Origin: Turritopsis dohrnii
Lineage: Eukaryota > Cnidaria > Hydrozoa > Anthoathecata > Oceaniidae
Assembly: GCA_027922465.2 (NCBI GenBank)
Contig: BQMF02000136.1
Location: 310,001-374,000, forward strand
DNA: 64,000 bases
Direction of reading: 5' to 3'
Part shown: piece after piece, positions 1 to 29,885 of the stretch
How the letters are laid out: every line of letters starts with the position of its first letter
Position numbering within the stretch: position 1 is the stretch's first letter
The notes under the pieces: model-generated
The model's database searches: none
Told to the model about the DNA's origin: nothing
What the model saw: the letters and a program-made list of their open reading frames with translations, nothing else
Position numbers and translations under genes: made by a program

Positions 1-33
1 GAGCCAAAAAGTATGACTTCTTATTTGTTTTAG

Positions 34-721
34 CCACCATGTTTTTACCAAAAGTGCCTCTAAATATTAGAAAGGTATGCAACATCTTAAATACGCTCGA
101 AGTCAAATAATATCTGTTATGTGTGCAAAACATCACAGCTGCTTAAAGCATAAATAAATTTGAAAAATGTCAATTTTAGTTGTTTTTTGATTTTCTTGAA
201 CATAAGTAACCTTGTGAACTTAGTTGGTTTGGATAGAAGTTAAAATACTACCATGACTTGATGAGGAATGATAATTGAACAAGTGTCATCATTTTTGTTT
301 TCTAGAATGTTTTTATGTCTATTTGCTGGGGTAAACACACAACCATTACCAAAGGTCAGTTTTCCTCAGTTTATAAAATCATTGACGTATTCACTTTATG
401 GCTCAGGGTTGCAGAGTGAGTGTGTGTAATTACCTATTTGCCAGCAAAAGAAAAAAATGTGTGCACACCAGAATTTTCATTCAATGTAAACGGGTTAAAA
501 AGAATACACATGTACACTGAACAGAAAAATGGAAAAAAGAACATCTTTCTCACGAATTCCCTAAAATTTTTATTTGTTCTTGAAAAGCTGAAACAATGAG
601 TAAAAAAGCACATGTTTTGATAATCCTGTTTTCTTTTACAGAACCTTATATTCCAAAATGTTCTTGCTATGAGATGGAAAGGTTTTCCTTCGAAACAAAT
701 GAAGATGAACAGTATCTTTAA
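34..721 (+). CDS. 3' end of an unidentified gene (three last exons, partial)
   Basis: Three plus-strand exons join in one frame: 34-74, 306-354 and 642-721, each with AG acceptors and GT donors, ending at TAA (719-721). They encode a tail of about 54 residues that starts TMFLPKVPLNIRK, contains ICWGKHTTITK and ends ETNEDEQYL. The hydrophobic FLPKV stretch followed by basic residues resembles the end of the last membrane helix and the cytoplasmic tail of a receptor; class C GPCRs have a similar FxPK turn, but this is only a guess. The 5' part lies outside the window. The matching phases across three exons are the main evidence that this is coding. Confidence 0.45.
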
Positions 722-2062
722 TAATAATAATCATATTTTCTAGGGCTTAGGAACTGAAGAAACTCTGAATAGCGTTAGTTTTACAAATTCCAGGTATGCA
801 GTCAATATCATTAGTTGATGAATTCCTGGTACATGACCTTACTTCATCAGCAATGAGACCTCAAGGCGTATTGTAAATGTTTTAGAGAGCGCAATAATAA
901 CCGCAATTTTAGAGGAAAACCATTTAAAAAAAGTAAAGAGTGGATTCAAATGAAGAAAGAACGTAAAAGAAAGCAAGGAAAAGAGTAGGCCAAACATTAA
1001 ATTCTATCAGACCATAATTTTGGGGAATTGTAATTTTTAATTGGATTGAGTTCTTTTTAATTCCAGTGTTCGAGCTGATTCAAAATATTCTGGTCGAAAG
1101 AGGAAAGCACATTTTTAAGATCATGATTCCAGATCAAAAGATGCAAAACATAGAATGGATTCAACATTCCTATTGTGATTCCTGAGTACTGAGTAGTGCT
1201 CACATGTGGAAGAGAGCAGCAGATTCTCCATTGGTGTTTTTCGCCAAAGCAAATCATGAACATTATATCACAATTGAATGAAAAAAGTTGACATTTAAAA
1301 ATGAAATCTAGCAGATATCATTTTAACCTTGACTATATTCAGATATCTATTTTTCACTTTAAAATTATGCAGAGTGATTTTATGCAAAGGTTTTTTATGT
1401 TTCACATTATTATGAAGAATTTATGCATTGAATTAAGACAAAGACTTCATACCTAATATTTGGGACAAGTAATGGCGCTAAATTCTCGATTCTTGATGAA
1501 TCCTTGAATAGTTTCAGAATGGTAATTCTCTCTCCATCCTTTTTGAGAAAGTTAGAAAGGACTATCCATGTCCTGCAGAGAGGTTAATTTCAAGTGATTA
1601 TCAAGTGCTAACAGAAATTCGGCTTAACCAACATTTATTTTGGAAATGTCCTGAAAATTTGCAGCCGAGCAGAAATGTGATTTTATATGACTTTGAACTC
1701 TTGGCATCTCAAGATTTTGAAGGTCTAAGAATCAGTGAACATAATATCAAACTGCCAGAGTATATTATTTACTTATTTTTGGATTAAATATTCGTTATGA
1801 ACAAAATTAGACTTATACTTTATGCTTGTGTTTAACAGGAATACAGTTATAGGTTGTTTCATTTTTCCAATGTTTTCGTGACATTAAAAATCTTGGGCTT
1901 TCTGACAAGTAACAAACGTTGCTGTTTTTTTCTTGTGTAAAATCTTTTCACATGATCAGACAATTTTACATCAATAAAACATTCTTTCATAACAGCCATG
2001 AAATAATAACATAAAATTTCATTGAAAGTTCCAGATAACATATCGGAAATTGGCGTGAAGTC
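722..2062. other. intergenic AT-rich DNA upstream of VPS53
   Basis: No exon, repeat or RNA gene could be recognised. It must hold the 3' UTR of the preceding gene and the promoter and 5' UTR of VPS53, because both are on the plus strand. Confidence 0.5.
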
Positions 2063-10059
<7,997 letters not shown>

Positions 10060-10912
10060 GTCTGTTAATGTCGTTTATGGCTTTCGTTTTCGACCACAAT
10101 CAATCAGATGGGAATACCCCCGTATTTAATCATGTGAATTTAGAAGGGATTGTCCTTTGAGTTTTTATTGAAATGTGATATCCTTACTGAATTAGGTTTT
10201 GTAAGTAGATAAGCAAATAAATAAATCTTCTCCATCCTGTAATAAAAAAACTATTGAACTCCGTCAAATGTTGTTCCGACAACATTACAACATGACGACT
10301 CGTTTTGGCGTCGATTACCTTAATTCCACCCACATTTTAATTTTTTCGTGTCGTTCATGGTGACCGAACCTTAGTTACCAGACCAATCTCATGTTGTTCG
10401 TGGTGTTTAAAACTTAGTTACCAATCTCGTTGTTTTAATTTTTGATATTTATGTTATGATCAAATTTGGTCAAATTAAAAAAAAGAATTGAAATATGTTT
10501 CTTTTTTCTAGAATAATATTTTGGACAACATAATATTTTGGACTAGATAATATTTACATGGTTTATGGAGCATATGTAGATACATATATACAATACAACT
10601 CAACATCTAACGAGAATGAATCCATAACAAGAATATTTACAAACAATGAATAAAGTGTATCTTTTATATATATACAATCTTTTTCACAGAGACATTAGCT
10701 GTGAACACGAAATTTCTTCGCTCCGATTAACGTTGTAAAATTCTTTCATTTCACCGCAGATCGTTCTAGAGTTCATCTGTTAAGCTTCGGGAGATCACTA
10801 CTGAAACACGCATATATGAACATGACTAGGCTGTCTTGTTGGCGTTGAAAAGATCAGACTTTTTCCATCATCCTTCAGTTTTTGAGACCAATCACCATGA
10901 TAGATGTAGTGT
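10060..10912. other. convergent intergenic region
   Basis: This holds the 3' ends of VPS53 and of the minus-strand gene at 10913-11485. A roughly 50-bp sequence around 10340-10440 is present twice in diverged form (GTTCRTGGTG ... TTAGTTACCA). Nothing else was recognised. Confidence 0.5.
10216..10221 (+). terminator. polyadenylation signal of VPS53
   Basis: A canonical AATAAA lies about 155 bases after the VPS53 stop codon, on the same strand. Confidence 0.6.
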
Positions 10913-11485
10913 TCATTTTTCGTTATACCACGAGCGAATCTTTCGAAAACTCCTCCGTAGAGCGAGTCGTGGTGAGTTGGAATGCACTCTCCGTCGCAGA
11001 AGAATAGGTGAACCTCCCTCGACGTCATCGTCCATTTCGGTTGGAGATAAATAAGATCCATGTCTTTCCCGACTTTCTGATTCGGAAAATACTTCCGAAT
11101 CTGATTCAGACATCGAGGAAACGGTACTACCTGAGCGACATTTCGACAGAGAAATAATTTTGCTACTCATCGAGGTGGAAAGCTTCTCGTGAGATTCTGA
11201 ATTTTTCAAATAAACATTAGTGATCAAGACTTCGTGTCTTCCTTTAATGATCCCATCAACCAACTCAATGTCCATATCCCAAAACTCAATCTCGATTTCA
11301 TGGGAACCATCATCCAACAATGCTTTGCGCTCTTTACGAGTGTGTCTATCAATGGTAACGTTTCTTTTCCTTGCTATCCATCGTAAACAGCCTTTGACTT
11401 CGAAATATTCATGAGGTTTGTGTAATAAGATCTTCTCCACGCTCACGAAGTTATTAGTCTCGTACAACTCTGAAAGATAGTCCAT
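10913..11485 (-). CDS. OB-fold-like protein of unknown function, 190 residues
   Basis: One uninterrupted reading frame with ATG at 11483-11485. Residues about 15-105 have the layout of a nucleic-acid-binding OB fold: FEVKGCLRWIARKRNVTI, then a run ending in ALLDDG, EIEIEFWDMDIELVDG, HEVLITNVYL and KLSTSMSSKIISL. That is the order seen in RPA-like OB proteins: vKG.i.W, alt. L-DG, i.i.fW, v.i.NV, LsT...s.I. The rest is rich in Ser, Glu and Asp (about 118-155) and then in Arg, so it is probably disordered. A TATATA box sits about 75 bases upstream of the ATG, at 11559-11565 on the minus strand. Its base composition is more GC-rich than the flanks, which supports real coding. The family name and function are unknown; DNA or RNA binding is an inference. 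Confidence 0.65.
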   Translation of the reverse strand: MDYLSELYETNNFVSVEKILLHKPHEYFEVKGCLRWIARKRNVTIDRHTRKERKALLDDGSHEIEIEFWDMDIELVDGIIKGRHEVLITNVYLKNSESHEKLSTSMSSKIISLSKCRSGSTVSSMSESDSEVFSESESRERHGSYLSPTEMDDDVEGGSPILLRRRVHSNSPRLALRRSFRKIRSWYNEK

Positions 11486-13949
11486 TTTTGAAAGTTTCCA
11501 AACAATCCGTTGTTATGACCTTCAAAAGCTTAATCATCACCTATCCGCGTCGAACGACTATATAAATAATGTAAGCCTTGCCAATCCGTCTCTTTAAATA
11601 CAATCAACACGGAGATATGCTCCGATTAAACACAATTAATAGTAGGGTCATTGTTCTTTGTCACCATAGTTACTGATCATATGCTTAAAAGTTCTTCATC
11701 GTTGATCAATTGCCAAATGTTGACCTGATAGCAATTAACACCTACGATGGAGTGTGCATTTATAGGAACAGTAATTACATCAGAAGTGTTATTACGTAAA
11801 ACAAATCAAATTACCAAGGTAAATTTTGATTGTCATGCGTTAACAAGTTGAAAATCAACAATACCTAATCAGGGGAAATCAGCAGGAATTCTTATTTCAA
11901 GGGGAATCTTTGCATGTGCCTTTCGTTATTGACTGAAAAAATTCCCTTATTTGTCGTTTGTTATCGTTCTCGTAAGAACATCAACACCATATGATGAGTG
12001 TTTGTCGAGAGAAACCACTCGATTATTTGTCAGTAACTAAAATTGATTGATCCTGTTGATACGGAAATTATTTTTTTCAAAAATATCTGTTTTGTTTTAT
12101 GTTATTTGGATTACGTAATGTTTTTTCTCTTCCCAATGATCAGTTCCGCATTAATTGATTAAGAATTGAAATTTCTGTTTCATTTGAGATTTTTTTCTTG
12201 TGCGGATTTGAACTTATGCTGACTAACATAAGGTTGTAGTGCTTAATTTTATGCCATTAAAATTTTGTAGATTTGATGTGTTTAAGGCTTCCAGAAAAGG
12301 AAAAGCAAAATAACATACTTTCCTTCAAAAATTCTTGAGAAATCAAGACACATTGTAAATAGTTAAGGAAGCCATAGGAAACGTTCATCAACGATTGAAA
12401 TCGATTTTAGAAGACAATTTTTGTTTGCTAAAAGTTCGTTCGATTTGTTTGTTTTTGTTTACAACAACAACAACTTGCTTATATTCGTCATAACGTTTTT
12501 GAATCTAGAATCGCATTACTACAAATGTTCTTTTATTTTGTAGTCAGGTCGGTATAGTAACACATCAGTCGACGGACGCGTCTGTTAATTTCACGACTTC
12601 ACATAATAACAACATAATGTTTTGACGGGGGCGTCATTGAAGTATAAAATGTTTTCATCAATCAACACGAGAATAACGATAATCCGCTCAACAAGAAAAC
12701 AAGATGGTGCACGAATGAATCAATAATTGAATGAATGAACTGGTTGACTGACTACATTTATGCCCAGACCTTTCTTGCTTTATCGACATGTGGATTCTTT
12801 GCTGAGGCACTACAGCAAGAGACTCTGAATTCGAAGTCGGCAAAGCTTAATTAATATACGGTTTCGCGTTTTAGGTCGGGTATTACATCCAATAGCTTTT
12901 CAGGGTACGAACGAAAGTACCTTCAAATCTTACATTTGATAATCATTAAGTTATTAAACCAAATTTGTTTAAAATCACACGCTCTCGAACCAATTACATT
13001 TATTAATGATACCATTTTGGGACATTCCTAGACAATTTCTGTTAATACGTTACAAAAATAGAAAAATGTTCAAATCTCCAAATTGTTTCAGAATCCAAAG
13101 TGTCACCACATTTGTATAATGACAAAACTCATCAAGAAACAAATATTGCATAGTTTCTAAGAAATTCCCTTCATCTCCAAAATATGTTGACGCGCTACTT
13201 TGAAGCCAATGAAGATTATCATGTACGTGATCATGCACGTGATCATGCATGTGATGCACAATACATTCTCAATTTTTAAGACATGATTAAAATTGACCAA
13301 CTTCTGTTTTACGTTTCAAGGAATTTTTGTTTTTTGGATTTTCCCAGAATTTTCTGTAATGATTTCTCTAGAACAACATGAAGTCATTTCAGTAATATAA
13401 AGAAAAATTCCATGCAGTTCGTGACTAAGTGAGTTCATCAAAACTTCGTGGTGAAAACCTTGTTAAATTTGTTTGGCTCAGTGAGCAACATTGGATTGTA
13501 CAAACTTTACCACAAGAAAGAAACGCATGTCTTTCCTGATACAAAGAACACAGAAAGATTACAGAAATGATACAGATGATAATGATACAGATATAATAAG
13601 ACACCCTTTAACTTCGGGGGTACAGGCGACTAATGCAACTGGTTTGAAGACGATGTTTCCTCTGTGGAGGCTAACTCTTTTTTAGACACCCTTTTCTGCA
13701 AGCCTTTCAATGCTTCACATGTTTCTACAACAGATTTGTTTCTAAGCCTTCAATTAACGGGCTTCATGTTTCAATTAATCTTTCAAAAAAACCAGATTCA
13801 TGTACTTTTCGAAAATTCGAATTTTATCAAAACATCACGCCCGAAATTTCTGAACATTTTTACTGGTTGAGAGTTGGGATGACCAGATGACAGAGTAGTT
13901 AATGGTTTAAACCTTATTTCTTGGGTAGATTTGCCAGATGTTAAATTCC
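11486..13949. other. gene-poor region
   Basis: No coding exons or RNA genes were recognised. At 13217-13255 a short tandem array alternates ACGTGATCATG-type units. The open frames here are short and lack coding character. Confidence 0.4.
13217..13255. repeat. ACGTGATCATG short tandem repeat with E-box cores
   Basis: Three or so copies of a 12-bp unit (ACGTGATCATGC) follow one another. Each carries the self-complementary TGATCA and an ACGTG core that is close to or equal to CACGTG. It may be a simple repeat or a cluster of bHLH-type binding sites; nothing nearby decides this. Confidence 0.45.
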
Positions 13950-13958
13950 ATAATTTAT

Positions 13959-14104
13959 CTTATCGGGACAATTTCATCGGGGAAAATTTCGTCATTTTGC
14001 AAAATACTTTCTCATAAATTTCGCTTTTTTAAAACTTTTCGTCTGGGGAAATTTTCGCCACGAAGCAAATATTTCGTCACTTTTCCCCGTCGAAATTATC
14101 ACCG
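13959..14104. mobile_element. 146-bp MITE-like inverted repeat
   Basis: CGGGACAATTTCATCGGGG (from 13964) is matched in reverse by the end at 14104 (CGGTGATAATTTCGACGGGG). The direct repeat ATAATTTAT flanks the block at 13950-13958 and 14105-14113. The left side has about five extra bases before the inverted repeat, so the exact boundary is uncertain. Confidence 0.6.
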
Positions 14105-14175
14105 ATAATTTATTACAATATCATGCATCCTCGCTATTTAAGCTGTTCATTCACGTTGTCCCACAGTAGTTAATT

Positions 14176-15475
14176 CAGACCTCCCAGAGCAAAATCAAGT
14201 AATTTTTTTATGAATTTAGGACAATTTTAGATAGTATTTTTGGACATTTTAGGGCAAAATTTAAGAAAATTTAGGACAAAGACTAAAATGTTAGGACAAC
14301 TTTAGGACAATTCCCAAATTATGGACCTGTTACAGTAAACATATCTTTATTTAAGCATATCATTAAATTAAACCATCAAAAGAAAATCAAGATTAGATAT
14401 ATATAATAACGAAGAACAACATAAAGTTTCCCTTGGCTTTGACTTTTAATGAGTGTAAATAAGCATAAACAACTATCAAACCTTGTATACCTTAAGTGTG
14501 GAAAAACCTAAAAGTTAGGGTAAAAACAACAAGAAAACAAATGATTGTCTGTTATCTACATTTTGAGTAACATGAAGGTGCAAATGATTCGACTTTGTTA
14601 AAAGCTAGTTCTTTAGCTTCCTGTTCATTATCAATCCATGTAGTCTTGTTTTGTTCAATGTAAAGTCTACTAGATAACTCAGGTATAATCAAAAGTGATA
14701 CAAAAGAAACTTATTAACTTCAACTGTTAAAAATACTGGAGCTAAATGAAAACAAAAACTCTCAAAAACTATTTACACTTGAAACGAGATCTATTCAAGT
14801 TCTTTTTTCCGAAACAGATTTCAAAACTAAATTTCTCATATCTTCTAGTAAAAGATCTTTCAAATAAGGATACATTCCAAACTGAATAGTGTATTCTGTT
14901 TTACAGCTTCACAATTTCTGAATCCGGAAACATCTTAGTTGAAGAGAATAAAAAGTTACACTCAACACATTTTAAAGCCGGAACAATCTCTGTTTTAGTT
15001 AATGTTATTTATGGACATTTTAATTGTAATGCATTGTCACTGTCCTGTCTCAAGTGGTATTTTCTCTTTCCCTCCTTCTCACTGGTACAATGCAGCTTGC
15101 TACTTGTAAGACTCCTGATTTGTGATATACCACTTCTATTAACTGAGAAGACCTTTTGGCATTTTCCGTATTCCACTGAAAAAATATCTCCTTTACAAGG
15201 TTATATTCAGTCAAAAATCAGAATGATAGTAGACAATTCAACAAAAGCTGAAACAGAATATACTCAAAATATATATATAATGTATTTTCAATCTCAATAT
15301 CTCAGTAACTAGCTACACTCAAAAACAGGAATTGTTTTTTTTTTTCATTTGAACTTTATCCTAAATTTTATGACATTTAGGACAATATACCAAAAGTTAG
15401 GACAATTTAGGACAAAATTACTAAAATTTATAATTTTAGGACATTTTAGGATTTTAGGACACTCTGGGAGGTCTG
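14176..15475. mobile_element. 1.3-kb non-autonomous DNA transposon with TTAGGACA subterminal repeats
   Basis: A perfect 14-bp terminal inverted repeat (CAGACCTCCCAGAG) is flanked by TTAATT at 14170-14175 and 15476-15481. Both ends carry clusters of a TTTAGGACAATT motif, about five copies at 14215-14320 and six at 15355-15460, all in the same orientation. The centre is AT-rich with no transposase. Subterminal repeats of this kind usually bind the transposase; that role is inferred from known elements. Confidence 0.8.
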
Positions 15476-15899
15476 TTAATTGTATGGCAATCGTTCAAGG
15501 ACAATTTGCTGATTCAGCATTTTATAAATAATGAACTCTGATCAATTTCATATAAAAAATCTACAATTCTTACCCAGAAGCCAAATTTGTTGAAAAAGGA
15601 CTGCGGAGGAGTGCATTTATAAAGAAATATCACACTATTCAATAAAAACGCTCTTCATCGCAATGGTCTGTGAAGATTTTGTCCACAGGGTATACATTCA
15701 TACTCCCTGAATTATAAGGTTGTCACTTTGTGGCCTGGAAATGCATTGATTAATCAGCCTGGAGCGTTCGCTTAAATATGAACGTGGAAAACTACATGAA
15801 AGATGTGTAGAGATGATTTTTACTCGCGTTATCTTTTTATACAAATTAAGTGTTACACAACATTTGATAACAAGTATATTCCCTACTACACTCTAACAA

Positions 15900-16080
15900 A
15901 AAAAACAAAAAAAAAACAAACAAAAAACAACAAAAAAATGAAGACAACAATTTAAAAAGAACATGGGGGAAGTACAACGACTTGTTTCTTTTTTTAAAAC
16001 TTCTTGGAATTGATTTTGGGAAGAGGTAATTGATTGGGAAGAGGTATTTGATTTTGGGAAGAGGTAGTTGGTGGTTTACT
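15900..16080. repeat. A-rich tract and GGGAAGAGGTA tandem repeat
   Basis: 15897-15940 is an A/C low-complexity run. At 16018-16070 a roughly 20-bp unit containing GGGAAGAGGTA-TTGATT is repeated three times with small changes. Confidence 0.55.
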
Positions 16081-16309
16081 AACAATTAGTTAATTTCTCA
16101 CGAATATAAAAATTGATTGGAGGTGTTATTAGGTGTTATCGCCAACTAATGAAAAATGCTTTTGAGGGAATAATGAACAATAAAACAAGCTCAAAAAAAT
16201 AAAGAATTCTCATATATTCAGGACAAAATAAAGCAAAAGCAAAAGTTGCATACGAAAAAAATAAACAGAAAAACAAACAAATTTTTATACAATCTTACAA
16301 GTGAATTAT

Positions 16310-16315
16310 TTTATT
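16310..16315 (-). terminator. polyadenylation signal of clathrin heavy chain
   Basis: TTTATT on the plus strand (AATAAA on the minus strand) lies about 345 bases downstream of the clathrin stop codon. Confidence 0.5.
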
Positions 16316-16658
16316 GACTTATTGATTCATGCATGGAAAAAGGTCATTGGTTATTTCGAAACTTCGTAATTTTCGTGATAAAAAAAGCATAATATATCCA
16401 GAGATAATCATAATATCAAATCAGTGTTTAAATTTCATTAGATCTCCTAAAACGCATACACTAGCGAACACGCAAAAGATTTTTAAACTCAACTTTACAG
16501 GCGAATTTCTGCTCCCTTCTTCCTTCAATGTAACTGTCACCAACTTCGTCCCTAAGCCCCCAAAATACCTCGATTTCTTCAAAGATATTGGTGATTATAA
16601 AAAATTTTAAATTATCATCTAATATACATACGAAAACATTTTCTAACTAAAATCCTTC

Positions 16659-27080
<10,422 letters not shown>

Positions 27081-29310
27081 TTTGTCTTTAACAACAGAAG
27101 TCAGAAAAAATGGGTTGCGTTTTAGATGCTACGCTGTATATGAGATTTATCAAAATAATACTGAAGTATTTACTCAGGAGAACATGGAGACTTGTCTCCC
27201 GTCACAGGTGTCAATTTCTTTGTTCTGCAAATCTGACCGAGTCCGTTGTTCCTTTCTTTGACTTTCCTTTCGGTTTGGGAATGGAAAGAAGAATAAGGGA
27301 GGTGCCACGTGACATGATCATTCAAGCCCAGTCTTTTTTCCGCCAAACCAAAATTAAGGGAAAGAAAGTTTTTGAAATAATTATAGTGGAAAGTAACGAT
27401 AAATTGTTGAAAGAATGCCCACATTGTACATGGTGAAAGTAAAAATAATGGAATAGAATTTGAACAATGTTTCCTCCCTATGAATTTCAGAAATGTAATG
27501 TTTTAAGTAATGGAATAATCTTTTATGCGAGCACGCATTCTGTGAAATGCTCATTTTCTCTAATGTTAGTCAAACAATAGGACAGACCAAGCAGTGTCTA
27601 ATGCTGAATAAGTGAAAGTATTATTGGATGCTAGTTTCATACGTAAACAATTAAATTTTCATGCAAGTTTCCGCTACCTGCTTGCCTTATAAATATTTTT
27701 AATGGCCTTTAGCTATTTATGCCAAATTGCAGCAGATATAAAACTATTCTCAAAACCAGGAAATAAAGTTTAATTGGTTTTAATTTAAATAGAAAAATAG
27801 AGACCCCCATCCCTCTTAAAATCTCTTCCTTTTTAGGGGAGGAGTTTCCATTCCAGCTGACATTGATTTTAATTTGGAACAATTTAATTTATTACCCCTC
27901 ACCCAGGTCCTATAGAGAACATCTCCGAAGACTACACACAGGCAGTTAGGCACATCCAATCACACAAGAAAACGAGAGAGAGAGAGGTATCCTACACACA
28001 ATTTTGGCCCCACACAATTGAGAGATACTGTTTGAGCAACAAGGGATTTTAGCGTTTTATAGCCTGCATGGCTCTGCCAGCAAGCACACAGTATAAAAGC
28101 TGTTTACTTTGTATTCCCATGCTTTCAAACCGTCGCAAAGTAGTGGACATATTTTTGCAATTTGGGGCAATCAGGTTCTACTTTGATCATACTCCGTATT
28201 ATTACAACTGAAAACTCTAAATAAAAAGCACATGATTTTTTAACATTCTTTTTGACATTATTTATACCTAAATACCAACAAAGTTAATCATCATAACATA
28301 AGCAGTGAAAATATTGCAAATATCATTTTTATAATTTTACAAAGCACCGAAACCCATAAAAATCAACCCTATTGGCGCTTTCATATGCAATGTTTACCAG
28401 TTGATTTGGTTCATTATGTTCTCCCACGTACTGTCAAGCATATGCAGGTGGTTTCACCGAAGCATGTATAATAGAATCAATTGATGCAAAATCATTTTTC
28501 TTATATGAAGGAGTTCCCGAATCAGCATGACATTCATGGAAAGGCAAATAACGTTTTGTGGTCCACAATGTCCACAACAGTTTGTGTTCAGTTTTTGTTC
28601 AGGGAAAAACTTTGTTTGACAAGAAGTTTCTGGAAAGCCAGGGAAAGAAAGTTTTTTCGAAAAGTATTTATTAACAATTGGAACGTTAGTGAGAATCATT
28701 ATTAAAATACCCTTCGTTTTATGGGTGTCCCCAGAAACGGGAAAGTCACGCATGCGTATCGAGCTAATAATTTGCTGACGTTGCTTTTTTCCGTTTCAAA
28801 ACATGGGGGTATTGTTGTTGTTGTACCATAGTTAATTAACTATGGTTGTACTAGATGTGAGAGGCAGAATACATTTTTTGTTTATTAATATTGCTTAGAC
28901 ATATTTCATGTGTAAGCATAGAGTACCCTGTAAAAACTCAAAAACAATCCTAGTCATAAACAAACATAAACATGTTCATTTGACAATCATTTATTACAGT
29001 ATATAGTTTTATTTCAAGGTAATACTATATGTGAATTCATTAAACAAGTTTGTTTTCTAGTCCAACATATATCTGAAAAATATTTTTTCTGGTAAGATAA
29101 GATAAACAAGAAGAAATACTGTCAATGTTCCTAGTTTTGAACAGTCTTTTTTATTTCGAATACAAAATGGGCCGTGAAGAATCATGCTCACCATAATGGC
29201 CTTATTTAAAAATGTTCAATGTGAATTGACTTTTATCAAAAATATTTACAATGATACCACTGTAAAATATCATGATAAAGTGTAAATTCAGTTTTTATTT
29301 GAAAAACAAC
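27081..29310. other. upstream region of clathrin, gene-poor
   Basis: It contains the clathrin promoter on the minus strand, not resolved in detail. A short GA repeat lies at 27972-27987 and a perfect 22-bp palindrome at 28825-28846. The reading frames at 27110-27436 and 28454-28753 have no recognisable similarity and lie in AT-rich sequence, so I do not call them genes. Confidence 0.4.
28825..28846. repeat. perfect 22-bp palindrome
   Basis: ACCATAGTTAA is followed at once by its own reverse complement, with no spacer. It could be a simple hairpin or a binding site for a dimeric protein; no function is implied by context. Confidence 0.5.
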
Positions 29311-29885
29311 TACCGGGTGAGTCAAAAAAAAGTACCGTTGTTTCACAAAACGTATCTTTCGATTGACTAATTATGAAAGCTAGTATTTTTTATTTCTGAA
29401 TAGAGGAATCCTTTACCTACATTTTGGTGTATCATTTATCAAATTTGGTTGAGTAGAAAAAAAGTTATGGGCAAAAAACTGGAGGTGGTCCTTGTAAAAA
29501 TCGTCGAAAAATGACGAAAATATCTAAACAAAACTTCTCCAAACAAGATTTTCTGTTCTTATTGCAAACCGTATGGGATTGAAACTCATACACGCTTCAA
29601 TGTGCTAAAACTTATTTTGTTAATTCCCAATGCTTAAATTAAGTAAAAAGTTCAAACTTTTTTCAAAATTTTATTAAAACTTTACTTGATGAAGTTTTTT
29701 ATAAAGACTGTTTTGTAAAAAATGCCACAACTCACGTTACAACAAAGAATTTGGGTATGTATCCAGTTTCCAGTTTCGAGAAGTTTTGTTCAGCTTTTTT
29801 CGTCATTTTTCGAGAATTTTTACAAGGACCACCTCCTGTTTTTTGCCCATTAACTTTTTTTCTACTCAACCAAATTTGACAAATG

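Noticed and set aside
15034..15312. 92-codon frame inside the 14176-15475 element
   Set aside because: AT-rich, no transposase-like motif, and not conserved with anything recognised.
27110..27436. 108-codon plus-strand frame just upstream of clathrin
   Set aside because: It overlaps the expected clathrin promoter region, resembles no family, and an overlapping 84-codon frame exists on the other strand.
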